Assembly: GCF_022749495.1 (NCBI RefSeq)
Contig: NZ_CP094241.1
Location: forward strand, 1,054,001 to 1,118,000
DNA: 64,000 nucleotides
Reading direction: 5' to 3'
Source: Neisseria macacae ATCC 33926
GTDB taxonomy: Bacteria > Pseudomonadota > Gammaproteobacteria > Burkholderiales > Neisseriaceae
Part shown: positions 7,957-16,697 of the stretch, one piece after another
Layout: every line of letters begins with the position of its first letter
Position numbering within the stretch: the stretch's first letter is position 1
The notes under the pieces: generated by a model
What the model was told of the DNA's origin: nothing
Database searches by the model: none
Seen by the model: only the letters and a program-made list of their open reading frames with translations
Program-made: the position numbers and the translations under genes

Positions 7957-8538
7957 ATGTCTTCTTCAGATTTGGTAAATCTTGCACAAATGGACGGCGA
8001 AATGCAGTGGCTGGCGGGTTACGGCAATTTGACATCTGAAAAAACATATCGACTTCCCACTAAAGCTGCCATCGTTTACATGATTGCGCTGCCCGTATGG
8101 TTGGGTACGCGGAACATGGAAGATATGGAGATTCTGAACATAGGCTCCGGTGTCTTCATGCTGTCATATCTTTTGATAATGATTTTGTCCTTCCCGTATG
8201 TGTCTCTATCATCCAAAAAAAGAGCATTGGAAAAATTACAGGATAAGTTTTGGAGATACGACCCTGTCAAACGAGTCCTGACGCATTGGGAAGGCAGCGA
8301 AATCGTTATGGAATATCTTCTTTCTGAAAATGACCACTTATCGGCAATTAGATGGAGAGGCGATCTCTATGGAGAATTTTTTACGCTGGAATATCGCCGT
8401 CCATATCCCGCACCATACGTTCGAATTTTGACTTTTATTCATAGCAAACCGTCAGACAAAGAAGATTTCGCGGCTGCCGCACAAAATATTGCCAAGCAGA
8501 TGAATCTGCCTTTAGATGAAAACGGTTTGTACAACTAG
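7957..8538 (+). CDS. Hypothetical protein with two membrane segments
   Basis: 193 residues beginning one base after the rluD stop (TAAGATG), so probably co-translated. Two hydrophobic segments (about 36-50 and 64-82) anchor an otherwise soluble C-terminal domain. This hairpin-plus-soluble-domain layout resembles small PH-like membrane proteins, but I do not recognise a family. It separates rluD from pgeF, which are adjacent in many proteobacteria. Confidence 0.72.
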   Translation: MSSSDLVNLAQMDGEMQWLAGYGNLTSEKTYRLPTKAAIVYMIALPVWLGTRNMEDMEILNIGSGVFMLSYLLIMILSFPYVSLSSKKRALEKLQDKFWRYDPVKRVLTHWEGSEIVMEYLLSENDHLSAIRWRGDLYGEFFTLEYRRPYPAPYVRILTFIHSKPSDKEDFAAAAQNIAKQMNLPLDENGLYN

Positions 8539-8595
8539 TCTGATCGAATGTTCAAATAGCTTTCACGCAGTAGATGAAAAGGTCGTCTGAAAAAG

Positions 8596-8702
8596 TATAG
8601 TGGATTAACTATAAACCAGTACGGCGTTGCCTCGCCTTGCCGTACTATCTGTACTGTCTGCGGCTTCGTCGCCTTGTCCTGATTTAAATTTAATCCACTA
8701 TA
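8596..8702 (-). mobile_element. Correia element, short form (107 bp)
   Basis: TATAGTGG and CCACTATA termini bound a 107-bp imperfect palindrome with the standard CREE core in reverse orientation and without the internal IHF-site segment. A DUS (8580-8591) lies 4 bases before it and pgeF starts 63 bases after it. Confidence 0.92.
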
Positions 8703-8765
8703 CAATGTGGCTTGTCGAGACTGATAGACGCATTCTTTTCAAACCTTTCCTTACTCAGATAAAAC

Positions 8766-9536
8766 ATGAAAACCATCACAGAAACCCTAAACCTCGCCCC
8801 GCAAGGCAAAAATTTCCTGACAGCCGACTGGCCTGCGCCCGCCAACGTGAAAACCCTGATTACCACCCGCAACGGCGGCGTGAGCCAAGGCGTGTATCAA
8901 AGTTTGAACCTCGGTTCGCACGTCGGCGATGATCCTGATGCCGTGCGCCGCAATCGTGAAATTGTGCAGGAACAGGTCGGGCTGCCCGTTGCCTACCTCA
9001 ATCAAATCCATAGCACCATCGTCGTCAATGCCGCCGACGCATTGGGCAACACGCCCGATGCAGACGCTTCGGTGGACAACACAGGCAAAGCCGCCTGCGC
9101 CGCAATGACTGCCGACTGCCTGCCTGTCTTGTTCTGCGATAAAGCCGGTACGGTCGTCGCTGCCGCACATGCAGGCTGGCGCGGTTTGGCGGGCGGCGTA
9201 TTGCAAAACACCATAGCCGCGATGAATGTCGCGCCCGTCGAAATCATGGCATATCTCGGCCCTGCCATCGGCGCGGACGCATTCGAAGTCGGACAAGACG
9301 TGTTCGACGCATTTTGTACGCCCATGCCCGAAGCTGAGGACGCATTCGAAGACATCGGCGGCGGTAAATATCTTGCCGACATCTACGCACTGGCGCGTTT
9401 GGTTCTGCGCCGCGAAGGGGTGGACATGATCTACGGCGGCACACACTGCACCGTCTTGGAGCGCGACACTTTCTTCTCTTACCGCCGTGACGGACAAACC
9501 GGCCGCATGGTCAGCCTGATTTGGTTGGCGGAATAA
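8766..9536 (+). CDS. pgeF: Peptidoglycan editing factor PgeF (YfiH, CNF1/laccase-like family)
   Basis: 256 residues of the YfiH/DUF152 fold. The metal and catalytic residues of the family are visible: NQIHS (His), MTADCLPVLF (Cys) and AAHAGWRG (His). E. coli PgeF removes wrongly incorporated serine from UDP-MurNAc peptide; the family was formerly called polyphenol oxidase. A C-terminal YRRDGQTGRM motif is also typical. A Correia element sits in the upstream gap and may affect expression. Confidence 0.92.
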   Translation: MKTITETLNLAPQGKNFLTADWPAPANVKTLITTRNGGVSQGVYQSLNLGSHVGDDPDAVRRNREIVQEQVGLPVAYLNQIHSTIVVNAADALGNTPDADASVDNTGKAACAAMTADCLPVLFCDKAGTVVAAAHAGWRGLAGGVLQNTIAAMNVAPVEIMAYLGPAIGADAFEVGQDVFDAFCTPMPEAEDAFEDIGGGKYLADIYALARLVLRREGVDMIYGGTHCTVLERDTFFSYRRDGQTGRMVSLIWLAE

Positions 9537-9609
9537 TGCGCGGTAAACCGTGTATCCGATATTTGACTGAAAAAAGCCGTTGTTAAGCGTATCGGTTCCA
9601 ATATCGTTA

Positions 9610-9668
9610 AGGTCGTCTGAAAATATCGGTTTCCTCAATTTCAGGAACGGTTTTCAGACGACCTTTGT
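9610..9668. terminator. DUS-pair terminator after pgeF
   Basis: AGGTCGTCTGAA 9610-9621 and its complement 9653-9664 with a 31-base loop and short T-run. A further DUS of the other dialect (AGGCCGTCTGAA) lies at 9725-9736. Confidence 0.7.
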
Positions 9669-9780
9669 TCGTTGTATCCTTTAGATAAATCAGGCGGTAT
9701 TTGTCATTGCATATGACGCTATTGAGGCCGTCTGAAAACAAGGAAACCGTATATTTGATTTGAAAGAAAGGATAATTAAT

Positions 9781-10491
9781 ATGGATACCCAGTCCATACA
9801 AAATCAATTCAACGCCGTATCCGCACAATACGACGGTCAACGCCGCGCCCTGATACCCTGCTTTGACCTGTTTTACCAAACCGCCGCCGACTTGGCCGCA
9901 GGTGTGCCTAATGTGCGCCGCGTACTTGATTTGGGTGCGGGTACGGGTTTGATGAGTGCATTTGTACACGCACGTTGTCCTGATGCCGAATATACTTTGG
10001 TCGATATTTCCATGCAGATGCTTGCTCAAGCCCGGCAGCGTTTCCAAGGCCTGCCGAATTTCCGTTATATGGCGCAGGATTTGGCGCGGTTGGACGAAGC
10101 TGCAGGCCTGCCGGAGGGTGATTTCGACCTGATTGTGTCCGGTTTGGCCATCCATCATTTGGAAAACGGGCAGAAACAATCGCTGTTTCATCAAGTTGCC
10201 CGCCTACTTGCGCCAAACGGCCGCTTTATCAACGCCGACCAGGTGTTGGGCGAAACCGCAGCCTCCGAACGCACCTATACCGAAGCATGGCGGCATCATG
10301 TTATGCATAACATCGCGCTGACCGAAGCCGAGAAAAATGCCGCATTCGAACGCATCAAACTCGACCGCATGGCTACGTTATCCGACCAGTTCCAATGGCT
10401 GCGCGACGCCGGGCTTCAGGCCGATTTGTATTTCCAACATTATAATTTTGTTGTTTTCGCCGCTGTCAAACCGTCAGAATGTGGGAGATAA
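9781..10491 (+). CDS. Class I SAM-dependent methyltransferase
   Basis: 236 residues. The SAM-binding motif I is VLDLGAGTGLMS, followed by the acidic motif II region TLVDIS, motif III-like MAQDL and post-motif DLIVSGLAIHHL, all typical of the Methyltransf_25/11 fold. The substrate is not evident; the sequence is not clearly BioC. The ATG at 9781 was chosen because AAAGGA lies nine bases upstream; a TTG-initiated extension to 9760 is less likely. The following broken gene starts 4 bases after the stop. Confidence 0.85.
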   Translation: MDTQSIQNQFNAVSAQYDGQRRALIPCFDLFYQTAADLAAGVPNVRRVLDLGAGTGLMSAFVHARCPDAEYTLVDISMQMLAQARQRFQGLPNFRYMAQDLARLDEAAGLPEGDFDLIVSGLAIHHLENGQKQSLFHQVARLLAPNGRFINADQVLGETAASERTYTEAWRHHVMHNIALTEAEKNAAFERIKLDRMATLSDQFQWLRDAGLQADLYFQHYNFVVFAAVKPSECGR

Positions 10492-10495
10492 TCCG

Positions 10496-11122
10496 ATGAA
10501 CGATGCCCTTATCCAAACTTTCGCCCTGACCTTCGGCTTTCCCTACACTTAAACGCGGCAAGAATTGCCGCCGTTGGAAGGCGGGCGGCATCTGCATTTG
10601 GGCGCGTTGGACGGGTTTTACCGCCATATGGACGGTATGTGGCAGGGAAAAAATCCTAGTGTTGATTATTGGCTAGAAATGGAAACCCAGTTTTTGCAAT
10701 GGCTGACTTATGCAAGGCTGCCGGATATTTGGAACGATTGGGCTTTTGGTTGGGACATCAGAGCTAAACAATATTTGCCGATAGAAGGCTGGCGCGAAGA
10801 ATGGGCGGTGTTTGGCGTAATGTTTGACGATTCGATTCTTTTTGCCGATACCGTCGCACCCGACAGCCCTGTTTATTGGCTGATGACCGGTTACGGCACG
10901 GTGGAAAACCGCCGCCTTATCGCGCCGTCTGTGGCTGCGTTGATGCAAACTTTATTGGCTATTTCTGATTTTGAACAAAAATGGCAGGCGGAGGGCAGGG
11001 CGGTTTATGATGAAGAAGGCTGTTGTACGGCTGCAGAATTAAGTGCGGCATTGCACGATTTGCTGTACCGAGAACTGTCGCTCGAATGTGCGGCGGGATT
11101 TGAAGAAGCGTTTTGGGGATGA
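10496..11122 (+). pseudogene. Hypothetical gene interrupted by an in-frame TAA
   Basis: A reading frame starts at ATG 10496 (GGGAG Shine-Dalgarno, 4 bases after the methyltransferase stop), runs 18 codons (MNDALIQTFALTFGFPYT), meets TAA at 10550-10552 and continues open in the same frame for 190 more codons to 11122. The downstream part (PPLEGGRHLHLGALDGFY, PVYWLMTGYGTVENRRL) has normal codon use and looks weakly like SUKH/SMI1-type proteins. Either it is a recent nonsense pseudogene or translation restarts at TTG 10565 or ATG 10628. No frameshift is needed, which argues against a simple indel error. Confidence 0.65.
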
Positions 11123-11132
11123 TGTCGGTTTG

Positions 11133-11176
11133 AGGTCGTCTGAAAGCAGGGCGGATGATTTTCAGACGACCTTTTC
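11133..11176. terminator. DUS-pair terminator
   Basis: AGGTCGTCTGAA 11133-11144 and its complement 11161-11172, then T-run. Confidence 0.75.
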
Positions 11177-11179
11177 GGA

Positions 11180-11308
11180 ATGACAGACTACGTTCCCGAC
11201 GATTTACAGATTTTGTTGGCGGATTCGGGCTTTTACGGAGAAAAAGAAGGCGAATACACGCCTGCGGGTAAAACGTTGGCAGAAGTTTTAAGTCGGAAGC
11301 CTGATTAA
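11180..11308 (+). CDS. Possible small protein (42 residues)
   Basis: ATG at 11180 directly after a DUS terminator opens a 42-codon frame (MTDYVPDDLQILLADSGFYG...) ending before the VOC gene. No good Shine-Dalgarno is seen. The acidic, proline-containing sequence looks protein-like, but it may be the remnant 3' end of a lost gene. Confidence 0.3.
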   Translation: MTDYVPDDLQILLADSGFYGEKEGEYTPAGKTLAEVLSRKPD

Positions 11309-11355
11309 TTCGTTGCTTGCAACCAAGTCAAAACGGAACTAAGGAGATACAAAAA

Positions 11356-11736
11356 ATGAAGATTACTTCGCTGGATCATTTGGTTTTAACCGTTGCCGAT
11401 ATTTCCCGCAGCATTGATTTTTATACCCGTATTTTGGGTATGGAAGAAATCACGTTTGGCGAGGGGCGCAAGGCTTTGTTGTTTGGCAGGCAGAAAATCA
11501 ATCTGCACATGCGCGGGGCGGAAGCTGTGCCTCATGCTGAAAATGCTGCCTGCGGTACGGCGGATTTGTGTTTGTTGACGGAGACGCCGTTGGAGCAGGT
11601 TTTGGAAGAATTGGCTTCGCACGGTGTGGAAGCCATCAGCGGGATTGTTCCGCGCACGGGAGCGGTCGGCGCGATACGGTCGGTTTATTTGCGCGACCCT
11701 GACGGCAATCTTTTGGAAATCAGCCGTTACGAATAG
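11356..11736 (+). CDS. VOC family protein (glyoxalase/bleomycin-resistance fold)
   Basis: 126 residues with one VOC domain: LDHLVLTVADISRSIDFYTRILGM at the N-terminus (metal-binding His in DHLV) and VYLRDPDGNLLEI at the C-terminus (metal-binding Glu in LLEI). Such proteins act as dimers on small molecules, as dioxygenases, lyases or binding proteins; the substrate is unknown. The start at 11356 has AAGGAG ten bases upstream. The GTCGTCTGAAA remnant just after the stop is a partial DUS. Confidence 0.85.
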   Translation: MKITSLDHLVLTVADISRSIDFYTRILGMEEITFGEGRKALLFGRQKINLHMRGAEAVPHAENAACGTADLCLLTETPLEQVLEELASHGVEAISGIVPRTGAVGAIRSVYLRDPDGNLLEISRYE

Positions 11737-11775
11737 GTCGTCTGAAATCCCGTTTTCTGCAAAAAAGGCTGCATC

Positions 11776-14700
11776 ATGAACACCGTTTCTATCCAAAACC
11801 TTTCCCACCGCTACGGCAAGACCCTTGCGCTTGACGATGTGTCGCTGGACATTCCGAAAGGCGCGACGGTCGGTTTGATCGGGCCGGACGGGGTGGGCAA
11901 ATCGACGCTGCTCTCGTTGATGGCGGGGGTGAAGGTGATTCAGGACGGACGGGTGGAAGTGTTGGGCGGCGATATGGCGGACAAGGACGTGCGGCGGGAT
12001 TTGTCGCACCGCATCGCCTTTATGCCGCAGGGTTTGGGGCGCAACCTGTATCCTACCTTGTCGGTGTATGAGAATATCGATTTCCACGCGCGGCTGTTTG
12101 GTTTGGACGGGCAGGAACGCACGCGGCAGATTGCGCGGCTGATGGAGGCGACCCGCCTTGCGCCGTTTTCCGGCAGGGCGGCTGGCAAGCTCTCGGGCGG
12201 GATGAAGCAGAAGCTGAGTTTGTGCTGCGCGCTGGTGCACAGTCCGGATTTGCTGATTCTGGACGAACCGACCACGGGTGTGGACCCTTTGTCGCGCCGC
12301 CAGTTTTGGGCGTTGGTGGACGATTTGCGGCGGGAACACGCGGGCATGACCGTGATTGTGGCGACCGCCTATATTGAAGAGGCGCAGCGTTTCGAGCGGC
12401 TGCTGGCGATGGACGCGGGCAGGCTGCTGGAAAACAAGCCTACTGCCGACGTGCTGGCGGACTACGGCACCGACGTATTAGAAGAGGCCTACGTCAAAAT
12501 GCTGCCGCCGGAAAAACAGCAAGGTTCGGGCGGTTTGGACATTACGCCGTTCGTCCCCGATCCCGATGCGCCGCCCGCGATGGAAGCGCACGGGCTGACC
12601 AAGCGTTTCGGCGATTTCACTGCTGTGGACCATGTCAGCTTTACCATTCAAAAAGGCGAGATTTTCGGCTTTCTCGGCAGCAACGGCTGCGGCAAGTCCA
12701 CCACCATGAAAATGCTGACCGGCCTGCTGGAAGCGACCGAAGGCGACGCCACGCTGTTGGGCAAGCCGATAGACGCGGGCGGCTTGGACACCAAAATGCG
12801 CGTCGGCTATATGTCGCAGGCGTTTTCGCTGTATGAGGAACTGAGCGTGCGCCGCAATCTGGATTTGCACGCCAGACTTTACCAGATGGGCGCTAAAGGC
12901 GCGGCGGCGGTGGAGGAAGCCCTGCAACAGTTTGATTTGGCAGACGTTGCCGACACCGCGCCTGCATCGCTGCCGCTGGGTATCCGCCAACGCCTGCAAC
13001 TGGCCGCCGCCTGTCTGCACCATCCCGAAGTGTTGATTTTGGACGAACCGACTTCGGGGGTCGATCCCGCTGCGCGCGATATGTTCTGGCGGCATCTTCT
13101 GAAACTCTCCCGCGAAGACAAAATCACCATTTTCGTTTCCACCCACTTTATGAACGAAGCCGCCCGCTGCGACCGCATTTCCTTTATGCACAAAGGCCGC
13201 GTGTTGGCGGTGGGCACGCCCGCCGAACTGGCGGCAAGGCAGAATGCGCCGGATTTGGAAGAAGCGTTTGTGCAGTATCTGATTGAAGCGGAAGGCGGGG
13301 AAGGTGGGGAAAGGTCGTCCCGTCAGGAGGCTGCGCACTCTGAAAGTGATCAGCGCGAGTTTCGCCAAAATACAGACGGCGTGCGTGAACAAGGTTCGCA
13401 CACCCTACCGGCGGAAACTCTGACCGTAGGGTGTGTGGCGCAAGCCACGCACGCGGAAGGGGAATCGGACGACAGGCATTCTGAATTTTCAGACGACCTT
13501 CAAGGAAAAGATACAGGGTCGTCTGAAACCCAAAACGGCGTGCGTGAACAAAGTTCACACACCCTACCTGTGAACAATAAAGCGGAATTGTCCGAACCGA
13601 CCGTAGGGTGTGTGGCGCAAGCCACGCACGCGGAAGTGGAATCGGATGACGGGCATTCGGAGTTTTCAGACGACCCTGAAAAACACCATCCGAGGCCGTC
13701 TGAAAATCCGTCGGCAACGCCCGACACCCAAAACTTCAAATACCGTTTCTCCATGATTTGGACCTTTGCCCGCCGCGAAGCCAAAGAGCTTTTGCGCGAC
13801 AAAATCCGCCTGTTTTTCGCCGTGTTCGGCCCGCTGATTATCATGGCGTCGGTATCGTGGGGGATTTCGTTTGACGTGCGGAATCTGAAATTCGCCGTTT
13901 ACGACCGCGACCAAACTGCCGCCAGCCGCGAGCTGGTTGAGTATTTCGACGGTTCGCGCTACTTCCTCCAACAGCCGCCGATACGGTCCGAAGCCGAAAT
14001 CGACACCGTGCTCAAAAGCTCCGGCGCCATATTGGTCATCGATATTCCGAGCGGTTTCGGGCGCGATTTGGCGCGCGGGCTCAAACCCGAAGTTGGGTTT
14101 TATGTGGACGGTTCCATGCCGTTTAACGCCACCAATATCCGCGGCTACATCGGCAGCCTGATCACCGCCTACACCAAAGACCGCATCGCCGAAAGCGGGC
14201 TGCCCGTTTCGCTCAAAGCCCCCGCCGGCATCGAACCGCGCTTTATGTACAATCAGGATTTCGACAGCATCAACGCCATCGCCCCGGGCGTGATGATGCT
14301 GGTGTTGATGATGATACCCGCCATGATGTCGGCGGTCGGCGTGGTGCGCGAACGCGAAATCGGTTCCATCGCCAATTTCTACGCATCGCCCGCCGCCGTG
14401 GCGCAATATCTGATCGGCAAACAGCTTCCCTATATCGCCGTCGGCATGGTCAATTTCGCCGCCATGATGCTGATGATTATTTACCTGTTCGGCGTACCGC
14501 TCAAAGGCTCGTTTGCCGGACTCGCCGTCGGCACGCTCTTGATGGTGTCCGCCAGCACCGCGCTGGGGCTTTTGATTTCCTGCTTCGTGCGCTCCCAGCT
14601 CGCCGCCATCTTCGCCACCGCCATCATCACTATGATCCCCGCGCAAACCTATTCCGGCTTTCTCTACCCGCTGTCCACCATGGAAGGCGGCGCGCTGGTT

Positions 14701-14865
14701 ATCGGCAAAACCTTCCCGTCGTCGTGGTACTACACCGTCAGCGTCGGCAGCTTCACCAAAGGGCTGCACACCGCCGACCTGCTGCATGAATACGCCGCCA
14801 TCGCCGCCTTTGCCGCCACCAGCCTGATTCTGGCGTGCGTGTTGTTGAAGAAACAGGAGAAGTGA
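11776..14865 (+). CDS. rbbA: RbbA-like ABC transporter: two ATPase domains fused to an ABC-2 permease
   Basis: 1029 residues in one frame. NBD1: Walker A GPDGVGKST (36-44), signature LSGG (139-142), Walker B ILDEP (161-165). NBD2: Walker A GSNGCGKST (301-309), a degenerate signature (LPLGIRQ), Walker B LILDEPTSG. From about residue 654 a permease half begins (long N-terminal helix, extracytoplasmic domain, five further helices). This architecture is that of E. coli RbbA/YhiH, described as a ribosome-associated ATPase and as an export ATPase partner of YhhJ and the HlyD-type YhiI. The protein is about 110 residues longer than E. coli RbbA because residues about 512-652 are a hydrophilic linker made of translated repeat DNA. 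A YhhJ-like permease lies 2.1 kb downstream; no HlyD-like adaptor is present. Confidence 0.9.
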   Translation: MNTVSIQNLSHRYGKTLALDDVSLDIPKGATVGLIGPDGVGKSTLLSLMAGVKVIQDGRVEVLGGDMADKDVRRDLSHRIAFMPQGLGRNLYPTLSVYENIDFHARLFGLDGQERTRQIARLMEATRLAPFSGRAAGKLSGGMKQKLSLCCALVHSPDLLILDEPTTGVDPLSRRQFWALVDDLRREHAGMTVIVATAYIEEAQRFERLLAMDAGRLLENKPTADVLADYGTDVLEEAYVKMLPPEKQQGSGGLDITPFVPDPDAPPAMEAHGLTKRFGDFTAVDHVSFTIQKGEIFGFLGSNGCGKSTTMKMLTGLLEATEGDATLLGKPIDAGGLDTKMRVGYMSQAFSLYEELSVRRNLDLHARLYQMGAKGAAAVEEALQQFDLADVADTAPASLPLGIRQRLQLAAACLHHPEVLILDEPTSGVDPAARDMFWRHLLKLSREDKITIFVSTHFMNEAARCDRISFMHKGRVLAVGTPAELAARQNAPDLEEAFVQYLIEAEGGEGGERSSRQEAAHSESDQREFRQNTDGVREQGSHTLPAETLTVGCVAQATHAEGESDDRHSEFSDDLQGKDTGSSETQNGVREQSSHTLPVNNKAELSEPTVGCVAQATHAEVESDDGHSEFSDDPEKHHPRPSENPSATPDTQNFKYRFSMIWTFARREAKELLRDKIRLFFAVFGPLIIMASVSWGISFDVRNLKFAVYDRDQTAASRELVEYFDGSRYFLQQPPIRSEAEIDTVLKSSGAILVIDIPSGFGRDLARGLKPEVGFYVDGSMPFNATNIRGYIGSLITAYTKDRIAESGLPVSLKAPAGIEPRFMYNQDFDSINAIAPGVMMLVLMMIPAMMSAVGVVREREIGSIANFYASPAAVAQYLIGKQLPYIAVGMVNFAAMMLMIIYLFGVPLKGSFAGLAVGTLLMVSASTALGLLISCFVRSQLAAIFATAIITMIPAQTYSGFLYPLSTMEGGALVIGKTFPSSWYYTVSVGSFTKGLHTADLLHEYAAIAAFAATSLILACVLLKKQEK
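13378..13704 (+). repeat. In-frame duplicated repeat DNA inside the rbbA linker
   Basis: Two related units (13378-13499 and 13537-13677) encode NGVREQ.SHTLP ... TVGCVAQATHAE.ESDD.HSEFSDD. Each unit contains an inverted pair of GTAG-hairpin sequences (minus then plus; GTAGGGTGTG at 13426 and 13603 on the plus strand) and ends in a reverse DUS (13488-13499; 13665-13675). Further DUS lie at 13517-13527 and 13693-13704 (the latter AGGCCGTCTGAA). Confidence 0.88.
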
Positions 14866-14919
14866 GAGGTCGTCTGAAAACTCAGCAGGCGGGTATTGAT
14901 GCCTGATTTATTCCTTAAA

Positions 14920-15026
14920 TATAGTGGGTTAAGTTTAAATCAGGACAAGGCAACGAAGCCGCAGACAGTGCAAGTAGCACGACAAGGCGAGGTAACGCAG
15001 TACTGGTTTAAACTTAGCCCACTATA
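14920..15026 (+). mobile_element. Correia element, short form with altered but matching termini (107 bp)
   Basis: The termini read TATAGTGGGTTAAG and CTTAGCCCACTATA: both differ from the usual TATAGTGGATTAA, and the changes are complementary, so the terminal palindrome is intact. The core carries several substitutions compared with other copies. It ends 14 bases before the YjbR gene. Confidence 0.88.
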
Positions 15027-15040
15027 AAGGAAGAAACGCC

Positions 15041-15391
15041 ATGAACCGAACAATCCTGTTTGACGGACTGGCCGAACGCTACGGCGCGGCGGCGGAATAT
15101 CCGTGGGTGAAATCTCCCGACTTTGCCGTGTTCCGTCACACGGGCAACCGCAAATGGTTCTGCCTGTATATGCCCGTACCGTCTGAAAAACTCGGCATGG
15201 GCGAGGGCGGTCTGACGGAAATTGTCAACGTCAAATGCCGCCCCGAACACATCGGCGCATGGCGCGCGACGGTAGGCATCCTGCCCGCCTACCACATGAA
15301 CAAAGAACACTGGTTGAGTATCGTATTGGCGCAAACGCCCGCAGAAAACGTGTGGCGGCTGATAGACGACAGCTTCGTGCTGACACGCTAG
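15041..15391 (+). CDS. YjbR/MmcQ family protein
   Basis: 116 residues of the YjbR fold, a small double-wing DNA-binding-like domain (CyaY-like). The typical middle stretch (WFCLYMPVPSEKLGM, VNVKCRPEHI) and C-terminal HWLSIVL...WRLIDDSFVLTR are visible. Family function is not established. The Shine-Dalgarno is AAGGAAG, directly after a Correia element whose end may supply the promoter. Confidence 0.85.
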   Translation: MNRTILFDGLAERYGAAAEYPWVKSPDFAVFRHTGNRKWFCLYMPVPSEKLGMGEGGLTEIVNVKCRPEHIGAWRATVGILPAYHMNKEHWLSIVLAQTPAENVWRLIDDSFVLTR

Positions 15392-15428
15392 GATTGATTA
15401 ACTCCACACATCAAACGAAAGGAAAAAC

Positions 15429-16121
15429 ATGAAAACCATAGGCATCATCGGCGGCATGAGTCCCGAAAGCACCGTGCTTTACTACCAAATCATCAACCGC
15501 GAGACCAACCGCCGCTTGGGCGGCAACCGCAGCGCCAAAATCCTGCTCGACAGCGTGGATTTTGAAGAAATCGTCCGTTTGCAGAAAAGCGGCGATTGGG
15601 CGGCGGCAGGAAACGTGTTGGCGCAAAGCGCGCGGAAGCTGGAAGCGGGCGGCGCGGATTTTTTGCTGCTCGCCACCAACACCATGCACAAAGTCGCCCC
15701 CGCCATCGAACAGGCGGCCGGCATCCCCTTGCTGCACGTCGTCGATGCCACCGCCGCCGCCATCAAACGGCAGGGCTTGTCCGCCGTCGGCCTGCTCGGC
15801 ACGCGCTTTACCATGAGCGACGGTTTTTATACGGAGCGCATGAGTTCGCAGGGTGTGCAAACCATAACTCCGACCGCCGCCGAACAAGACGAAATCCACC
15901 GCATTATTTTTGACGAACTGTGTCTGAACCGCATCCGCCCCGAATCCGCCCGCTACTTTTACGACGTGATAGGTCGTCTGAAAAAGGAAGGCGCGCAGGG
16001 CGTGATACTTGGCTGCACTGAAATCTGCCTGCTCGTAAACGAAACCGACAGCCCGCTGCCCGTGTTCGACAGCACCGCCATCCATGCGCTTGCGGCGGTA
16101 GATGCGGCGCTGGCGGAATAA
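15429..16121 (+). CDS. Aspartate/glutamate racemase (YgeA/RacX type)
   Basis: 230 residues of the Asp/Glu racemase superfamily. The N-terminal IGIIGGMSPEST and the second catalytic cysteine LGCTEI (Cys196) are clear. The first catalytic position is threonine (Thr83 in LATNTMHK) rather than cysteine, the atypical Thr/Cys pair described for E. coli YgeA, an L-Asp/L-Glu-specific racemase. A DUS (15971-15982) lies inside the gene and encodes GRLK. It probably produces D-Asp or D-Glu; the physiological use is unknown. Confidence 0.88.
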   Translation: MKTIGIIGGMSPESTVLYYQIINRETNRRLGGNRSAKILLDSVDFEEIVRLQKSGDWAAAGNVLAQSARKLEAGGADFLLLATNTMHKVAPAIEQAAGIPLLHVVDATAAAIKRQGLSAVGLLGTRFTMSDGFYTERMSSQGVQTITPTAAEQDEIHRIIFDELCLNRIRPESARYFYDVIGRLKKEGAQGVILGCTEICLLVNETDSPLPVFDSTAIHALAAVDAALAE

Positions 16122-16189
16122 GTGGGACTGCTGATTAAACTGCTACGGAGTGGGTTTTCCATTTCGTATCAGTTTATCCGTAGTCCCAC
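16122..16189. terminator. Long imperfect hairpin after the racemase gene
   Basis: GTGGGACT at 16122-16129 pairs with AGTCCCAC at 16182-16189, and TTAAACTG at 16135-16142 with CAGTTTA at 16170-16176. There is no T-run. It could act as a terminator between the converging genes or be a repeat. Confidence 0.4.
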
Positions 16190-16235
16190 CCATGATGCGG
16201 CAAACGCCAAATTTCAGGATATAGATGTTATCCGC

Positions 16236-16697
16236 TTATGAAGAGTAAACTTTGTGAATAATTTTGACGGTTTTTCCGTTGAGGTTAAATTCCGTATTGG
16301 TATGAGCGCCTGAAGCGCAATCCAAACTTTGGTATTCCATATTGATATGATTGAGATTTTTACGGCGCAGTTTGAAGGACCATTCAAAGGTTTCGGGTTG
16401 TGCGTTTTCCGTGTTGCCGCAGTCCATTTTTTCTTTACCGTTCAGAGTCAGGTTTTTACGCGGCAGGGTGGAAGGAACGGTTTTAGGGTAGGGCGCTTCG
16501 CCGTTGTAACCTTGCTTCATAAAGGCGGAGTAGGCTTGTTGCAGCGAACCGGTATAACGGCATTCGTAGCGGGTTATGATGGCATCGAGTTCGGGGTTGC
16601 CCGTGGATTTCGGGCTTTCATGGCAGGACAGATTGCCGGCAAAGGCGGTAGGGGAAGCGAGAAGCAGGCAGAGCAGTAAAGGTTTGACGGACATCAT
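16236..16697 (-). CDS. Secreted/periplasmic hypothetical protein
   Basis: 153 residues with a clear Sec signal peptide (MMSVKPLLLCLLLASPTAFAG, cleavage after AFA). The mature part has four cysteines (SCHES, YECRY, MDCGN, LDCAS), suggesting two disulfides in the periplasm. I do not recognise a family. Convergent with the racemase gene and divergent from the YhhJ-like permease. Confidence 0.75.
   Translation of the reverse strand: MMSVKPLLLCLLLASPTAFAGNLSCHESPKSTGNPELDAIITRYECRYTGSLQQAYSAFMKQGYNGEAPYPKTVPSTLPRKNLTLNGKEKMDCGNTENAQPETFEWSFKLRRKNLNHINMEYQSLDCASGAHTNTEFNLNGKTVKIIHKVYSS

Noticed and set aside
9781..10491. Methyltransferase as BioC (biotin synthesis)
   Set aside because: General SAM-binding motifs fit, but BioC-specific features are not evident and no bio gene is adjacent.
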